Assembly: GCA_045543675.1 (NCBI GenBank)
Contig: JAZPXM010000127.1
Location: 1-16,849, forward strand
DNA from: URNF01 sp045543675
GTDB lineage: Bacteria; Bacillota; Clostridia; Oscillospirales; Acutalibacteraceae
Direction of reading: 5' to 3'
Length of the DNA stretch: 16,849 nt
How positions within the stretch are numbered: the stretch's first letter is position 1; each line of letters opens with the position of its first letter. Below the pieces are notes generated by a model. It worked only from the letters and a program-made list of their open reading frames with translations, was not told the origin of the DNA and made no database searches. A program made the position numbers and the translations under genes. This document shows, piece by piece, positions 14,086 to 16,849 of this stretch.

Positions 14086-15363
14086 ATGCATATAGAGTAT
14101 TCAAAATCCATTCCCGTAAAAAAGCAGTATGATGTTATCGTTTGCGGTGGCGGTGTTGCCGGTGTGGCGGCGGCAGTCAGCTCTGCCAAAAACGGGCTTT
14201 CCACACTGCTTTTGGAAAAAAGCAATATATTAGGCGGACTGGGAACGTTGGGGTTAATTAACCTTTTTGTGCCTATGTGCAACGGACGGGGCAAGCAAAT
14301 CATTTTCGGCCTTGCGGAAAAGTGGCTTCGTATGAGCGCAGAACTTGGCTGGGATACCATTCCCGAAGATTGGAAAAACGGCGAGCCGCAAAAAGCCACC
14401 GAGCAAAGATACGTTCAGCGGTATTCACCTGCCATTTTCGCTTATCAATTAACCGATGAAATTAAAAAAAGCGGTGCCGACATCCTATTCGACTGTATGG
14501 CAGTTGACCCTATTATGGACGGCAATATTTGTAAAGGTGTCATTACCGAAAGCAAGGGCGGTACAGCATTTTATCCCTGCCGTGTGCTAATTGACACGAC
14601 GGGCGACTGTGATGTATTGCGGCGCGGCGGCGTTCCGACTGTCAGCGGTGAAAATTTCTTTATGTTTTCCGCAAAAATGGTTACGCTGGACAGCTGTAAG
14701 GACGCTTTGGAAGCCGGTGATATCGGACGCATCTATAAAACGATCTGTGGTGGCGGTATTAACCTGTTCGGTGATAATCAACCGGACGACGTTCCCCGTT
14801 GGTCGGGACTCAGTGCCGAAGAAGTAACGGATTATATCGTTCGAAACCATCTGCTTATTCTCGAAAAATTAAAAACAACCGACAGAAAATCACGCGAAAT
14901 CGTAACAACGCCCGGTATGCCGCAATTCCGCACCACCGCTCATATACAAGGTGATTATTCGCTCAAAATTGCAGATGCTTATCGTCATTTTGATGATTCC
15001 GTTTGCGCAATCAACGACTTTGAGCATAGAGATCACCTGTTTGAAGTGCCGCTCCGTGCGCTGACAAGAAAAGATTTTCCCAACATCATTACCGCGGGCA
15101 GAAGCGCCGACGGAACAGGATACGGGTGGGATTTGCTCCGCGTAATTCCCCCTGCAATTTTAACCGGTCAGGCGGCAGGCGAAGCAGCTACCTTGGCAAT
15201 GAAAGGTAACACTTCCGTTTCCGATGTAAACATTCGCAGTTTGCAAGCAAAACTCGAAAAAGAAAACGTGATGGTTCATTTCCCGGACGCATACATACCC
15301 GCAGACAGAACCGTTGTTATCCACGGAAAAAACGCCGCTGAAATTGAAGGCGGACATATGTAA
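14086..15363 (+). CDS. FAD-dependent oxidoreductase (FAD_oxidored family)
   Basis: This 425-residue flavoprotein has an N-terminal Rossmann motif, DVIVCGGGVAG, with the Gly-rich loop at 21-26 and Glu44 (LLLEKS) for the FAD ribose. The FAD-contact stretch ILGGLGTLG and a C-terminal AGRSADGTG...IPPAILTGQAAGEAA block are typical of the Pfam FAD_oxidored (PF12831) group. Members oxidise small organic substrates that are mostly unknown, often in catabolic gene clusters. No signal peptide was seen, so it should be cytoplasmic. ATG 14086 is preferred over the in-frame ATG at 14077, which lies only two bases after GGGG, but its own 11-base spacing is long, so the start is not certain. It follows lysR2 and ends in a strong terminator. 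Confidence 0.88.
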   Translation: MHIEYSKSIPVKKQYDVIVCGGGVAGVAAAVSSAKNGLSTLLLEKSNILGGLGTLGLINLFVPMCNGRGKQIIFGLAEKWLRMSAELGWDTIPEDWKNGEPQKATEQRYVQRYSPAIFAYQLTDEIKKSGADILFDCMAVDPIMDGNICKGVITESKGGTAFYPCRVLIDTTGDCDVLRRGGVPTVSGENFFMFSAKMVTLDSCKDALEAGDIGRIYKTICGGGINLFGDNQPDDVPRWSGLSAEEVTDYIVRNHLLILEKLKTTDRKSREIVTTPGMPQFRTTAHIQGDYSLKIADAYRHFDDSVCAINDFEHRDHLFEVPLRALTRKDFPNIITAGRSADGTGYGWDLLRVIPPAILTGQAAGEAATLAMKGNTSVSDVNIRSLQAKLEKENVMVHFPDAYIPADRTVVIHGKNAAEIEGGHM

Positions 15364-15369
15364 AAGGAA

Positions 15370-15403
15370 AAACGGCTTAACCAAAATGGTTAAGCCGTTT
15401 TTT
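15370..15403 (+). terminator. Terminator after the FAD oxidoreductase gene
   Basis: The stem AAACGGCTTAACC (15370-15382) pairs with GGTTAAGCCGTTT (15388-15400) around a 5-base loop, followed by more T to 15403. The stem is nearly the same sequence as the terminator at 11703-11734. Confidence 0.93.
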
Positions 15404-15404
15404 G

Positions 15405-15431
15405 TTGCGGCGGGAGCAAGCCCCCGCTCTA
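15405..15431. repeat. Short GC-rich REP-like palindrome
   Basis: GCGGCGGGAGCAAGCCCCCGC followed by CTCTACG can form a short GC-rich hairpin. It is directly behind a terminator, and its end CTACG recalls the element at 13974-14023. It is the kind of intergenic repeat that is often found in many copies. Confidence 0.45.
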
Positions 15432-15433
15432 CG

Positions 15434-15556
15434 TTAAAATAATGTTGCAATCCAATAAATAATTCCATAAACCACCGATGCCACAGTGCCATATACAATT
15501 ACCGGCTCTGCGACGGTAAACATCTTCGCACCAACTCCCAAGACAAACCCCTCTGC
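15434..15556 (-). pseudogene. C-terminal remnant of a spoVAC paralog
   Basis: The minus strand codes for 39 residues (EGFVLGVGAKMFTVAEP ... YWIATLF) and a stop, matching the end of the spoVAC gene at 16430-16549 at the same codon positions. About 30 of 39 residues and 89 of 120 bases are identical by hand count. Similarity stops abruptly at the Glu codon near 15553, and no sensible start or N-terminal part is present. It is too diverged to be a recent copy. Confidence 0.8.
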
Positions 15557-15592
15557 CGCTGTCAATATAGGACGCACCCTTTTACAAAAATA

Positions 15593-15621
15593 TTTACATT
15601 AAAACAGCGGTGTGGTATAAT
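15593..15621 (+). promoter_or_regulatory. Promoter of the Tyr/Asp-rich membrane protein gene
   Basis: TTTACA (15593-15598), a 17-bp spacer and a perfect -10 TATAAT (15616-15621) with the TG extension (TGGTATAAT) are present. The leader of about 25 bases carries GAGG seven bases before the start codon. Confidence 0.85.
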
Positions 15622-15651
15622 ATTATATCATTAGTGAAATGAGGTCTTATA

Positions 15652-16389
15652 ATGTTTGATAATATTTCTCAAGGGTTATTTCTTACGGGCGGCACTGGTT
15701 ATTTAATTGTTGTCCCGATTTTGAGATTTATAGCAACAATTTTTATGGTTGTTTCTACATACAAAATTTTGAAAATTCGAAACGACAAACATAAAATTTA
15801 CTGGCTTTTTTTCATTATTGTTTCCCCTATCTTTACAAGAATCGTATATGAAATTTACAGAAGATGGATTGCAAAAAAAGTAGATCCCTCTATCTCTGAT
15901 ATAAAATCACCGAAATCAAGTAAAATTTTACTAACCATATCGATAATATTGATCGTTGTCGCAGCGATATTATCGATTGTTTCAGCAATAAGTATGGGGT
16001 TAGGTTTTATAAAAAGTTACGCAGACAACGAACCCCTTGCTGCCGCTTATGATGTTCACGGCAACGAATACTTTGATTATATGGAAGTTCCGCTATATGA
16101 CAAAGAAGGAAACATTTACACATACGAACCCGCTTGGTTTGTTGTTGGAGATTACATTGATCAAAACGGAAAAGCATACGATGGTGATAATTGCTATTTA
16201 GACCAAGAAGGCTTTTTCTATTATGATAAGAACAAAACGCTGAAACCTCACGAAACACACGATGGATATTACACCGATGGAGAAAATATATACTACGGCT
16301 TATGGGGATATGTATATTGGGATGATGATGGTGTAGTATATGATAAAAGTGGAAAATATTCGATTGAATTGTTTGATTTTGAAGAATAA
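15652..16389 (+). CDS. Membrane protein with Tyr/Asp/Gly-rich outer domain, function unknown
   Basis: The family is not recognised. The 245-residue protein has three hydrophobic segments (about 17-38, 49-66 and 92-118), a basic loop between the second and third (RRWIAKK), and an acidic tail of about 120 residues. The tail repeats short aromatic units such as YDVHGNEYF, YDKEGNIYTY, IDQNGKAYD and YDKSGKYS, roughly X-D-x-x-G-x-x-Y, which suggests a small beta-repeat domain facing outside. The start has GAGG seven bases ahead and a very strong promoter. It is lower in GC than its neighbours by eye. It lies between a spoVAC remnant and spoVAC, so it may have been inserted there, but no mobile-element gene accompanies it. 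Confidence 0.75.
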   Translation: MFDNISQGLFLTGGTGYLIVVPILRFIATIFMVVSTYKILKIRNDKHKIYWLFFIIVSPIFTRIVYEIYRRWIAKKVDPSISDIKSPKSSKILLTISIILIVVAAILSIVSAISMGLGFIKSYADNEPLAAAYDVHGNEYFDYMEVPLYDKEGNIYTYEPAWFVVGDYIDQNGKAYDGDNCYLDQEGFFYYDKNKTLKPHETHDGYYTDGENIYYGLWGYVYWDDDGVVYDKSGKYSIELFDFEE

Positions 16390-16396
16390 AACTTTC

Positions 16397-16430
16397 GAAG
16401 GTCGCCGAGTACCATCGTCGACCTTCCTTT
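16397..16430. terminator. Terminator between the membrane protein gene and spoVAC
   Basis: GAAGGTCG (16397-16404) pairs with CGACCTTC (16419-16426) around a 14-base loop with a small inner stem, followed by CTTTTAAAA. It separates two convergent genes. Confidence 0.7.
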
Positions 16431-16849
16431 TAAAATAATGTTGTAACCCAATAAACAATCCCATACACCACGCTCGCCACCGTGCCGTAGACGATCACGG
16501 GGCCGGCGATTGTGAAGAGCTTCGCTCCGACGCCCATTATATAACCCTCTTTTTTAAATTCTACAGCTGATGATACTATTGAATTGGCAAAGCCTGTAAT
16601 TGGTATTATACTGCCAGCGCCTGCGAATTTTCCTATTTTATCATATATACCAACACCTGTCAAAAAGGCACCTAAAAACACCAAAATTATTGGCGTGAGC
16701 ATTTTAGCATTATCTAAGCCAAGTCCTAAACTTATTAGTATATTTCTGATTAGTTGACCTACACAACAAATCACACCTCCAACCCAAAAAGCATTAAAAT
16801 AATTTTTAATTATAGGCGAATTTGGCGTTTTTGATTTTATATAGTTATT
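16430..16849 (-). CDS. spoVAC: Stage V sporulation protein AC (5' end outside window)
   Basis: SpoVAC is an inner-membrane protein of the SpoVA channel that moves Ca-dipicolinate into the forespore and out during germination. The visible 139 residues are open to the window edge and read NSPIIKNYFNAFWVGG, then ICCVGQLI, VFLGAFLTGVGIYDKIG, FAGAGSIIPITGFANSIV, and EGYIMGVGAKLFTIAGPVIVYG, the last blocks being hallmark SpoVAC/SpoVAE-type sequences. The usual length is about 150, so only about ten N-terminal residues are missing. A GTG at 16774 is internal and is not the real start, because family similarity continues upstream of it. The other spoVA genes would be expected beyond the window. This is the main evidence for an endospore former. 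Confidence 0.93.
   Translation of the reverse strand, partial: NNYIKSKTPNSPIIKNYFNAFWVGGVICCVGQLIRNILISLGLGLDNAKMLTPIILVFLGAFLTGVGIYDKIGKFAGAGSIIPITGFANSIVSSAVEFKKEGYIMGVGAKLFTIAGPVIVYGTVASVVYGIVYWVTTLF

Noticed and set aside
15160..15498. Minus-strand frame over the FAD oxidoreductase 3' end and spoVAC remnant
   Set aside because: It is a different frame from the spoVAC remnant and is antisense to a supported gene and terminator.
16430..16774. spoVAC start at GTG 16774
   Set aside because: The frame is open to the window edge, and the upstream residues (PIIKNYFNAFWVGG) still match the SpoVAC N-terminal region, so the gene is cut by the window.

Overview
The window looks like chromosomal DNA from an anaerobic, endospore-forming member of the Clostridia (Bacillota). 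This rests on the spoVAC gene at the right edge, an oxygen-sensitive glycyl-radical pyruvate formate-lyase with its activase, a ZTP (pfl-motif) riboswitch, G-rich Shine-Dalgarno sites, and many intrinsic terminators between convergent genes. No rRNA, tRNA, CRISPR array, integrase or transposase was seen. Both ends cut genes or repeats, so this may be a whole short contig; the first ~155 bases should be treated with caution.

Left part (1-2300): two adjacent paralogous multi-membrane-span proteins of unknown function. They share an almost identical 3' end and flank. The first has a doubtful 5' end, because a perfect 70-bp direct repeat is followed by a change of frame.

Pyruvate formate-lyase module (2288-5455): a strong promoter, a ZTP riboswitch with an overlapping attenuator terminator, then pflB and pflA with an ATGA overlap, closed by a bidirectional terminator. 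PFL makes acetyl-CoA and formate; formate feeds 10-formyl-THF, and ZTP signals a shortage of that cofactor, so the riboswitch fits the enzyme.

Sugar module (minus strand, 8760 to 5456): an AGE-family 2-epimerase, translationally coupled to a NagB-fold protein that has lost typical catalytic and phosphate-binding residues, then a terminator, then a second AGE-family epimerase with its own promoter. Upstream lies a decayed lipoprotein gene.

LysR-regulated module (9443-15403): two divergent pairs, LysR1/aminotransferase and M20 peptidase/LysR2, followed by an FAD-dependent oxidoreductase. Both divergent spacers carry the same compound regulatory element in the same geometry: TTGATTATA-N14-TATAATCAA, then 13 bp, then TATAA-N3-TTATA, oriented toward the lysR gene. 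The long inverted repeat can be read as a -35/-10 promoter on either strand. This is the most striking unlisted structure in the window and suggests that the two loci form one small regulon, probably for an amino acid or N-acyl/peptide substrate.

Right end (15404-16849): a membrane protein with a Tyr/Asp/Gly-rich outer domain, sitting between a diverged C-terminal fragment of spoVAC and an intact spoVAC that runs off the window.
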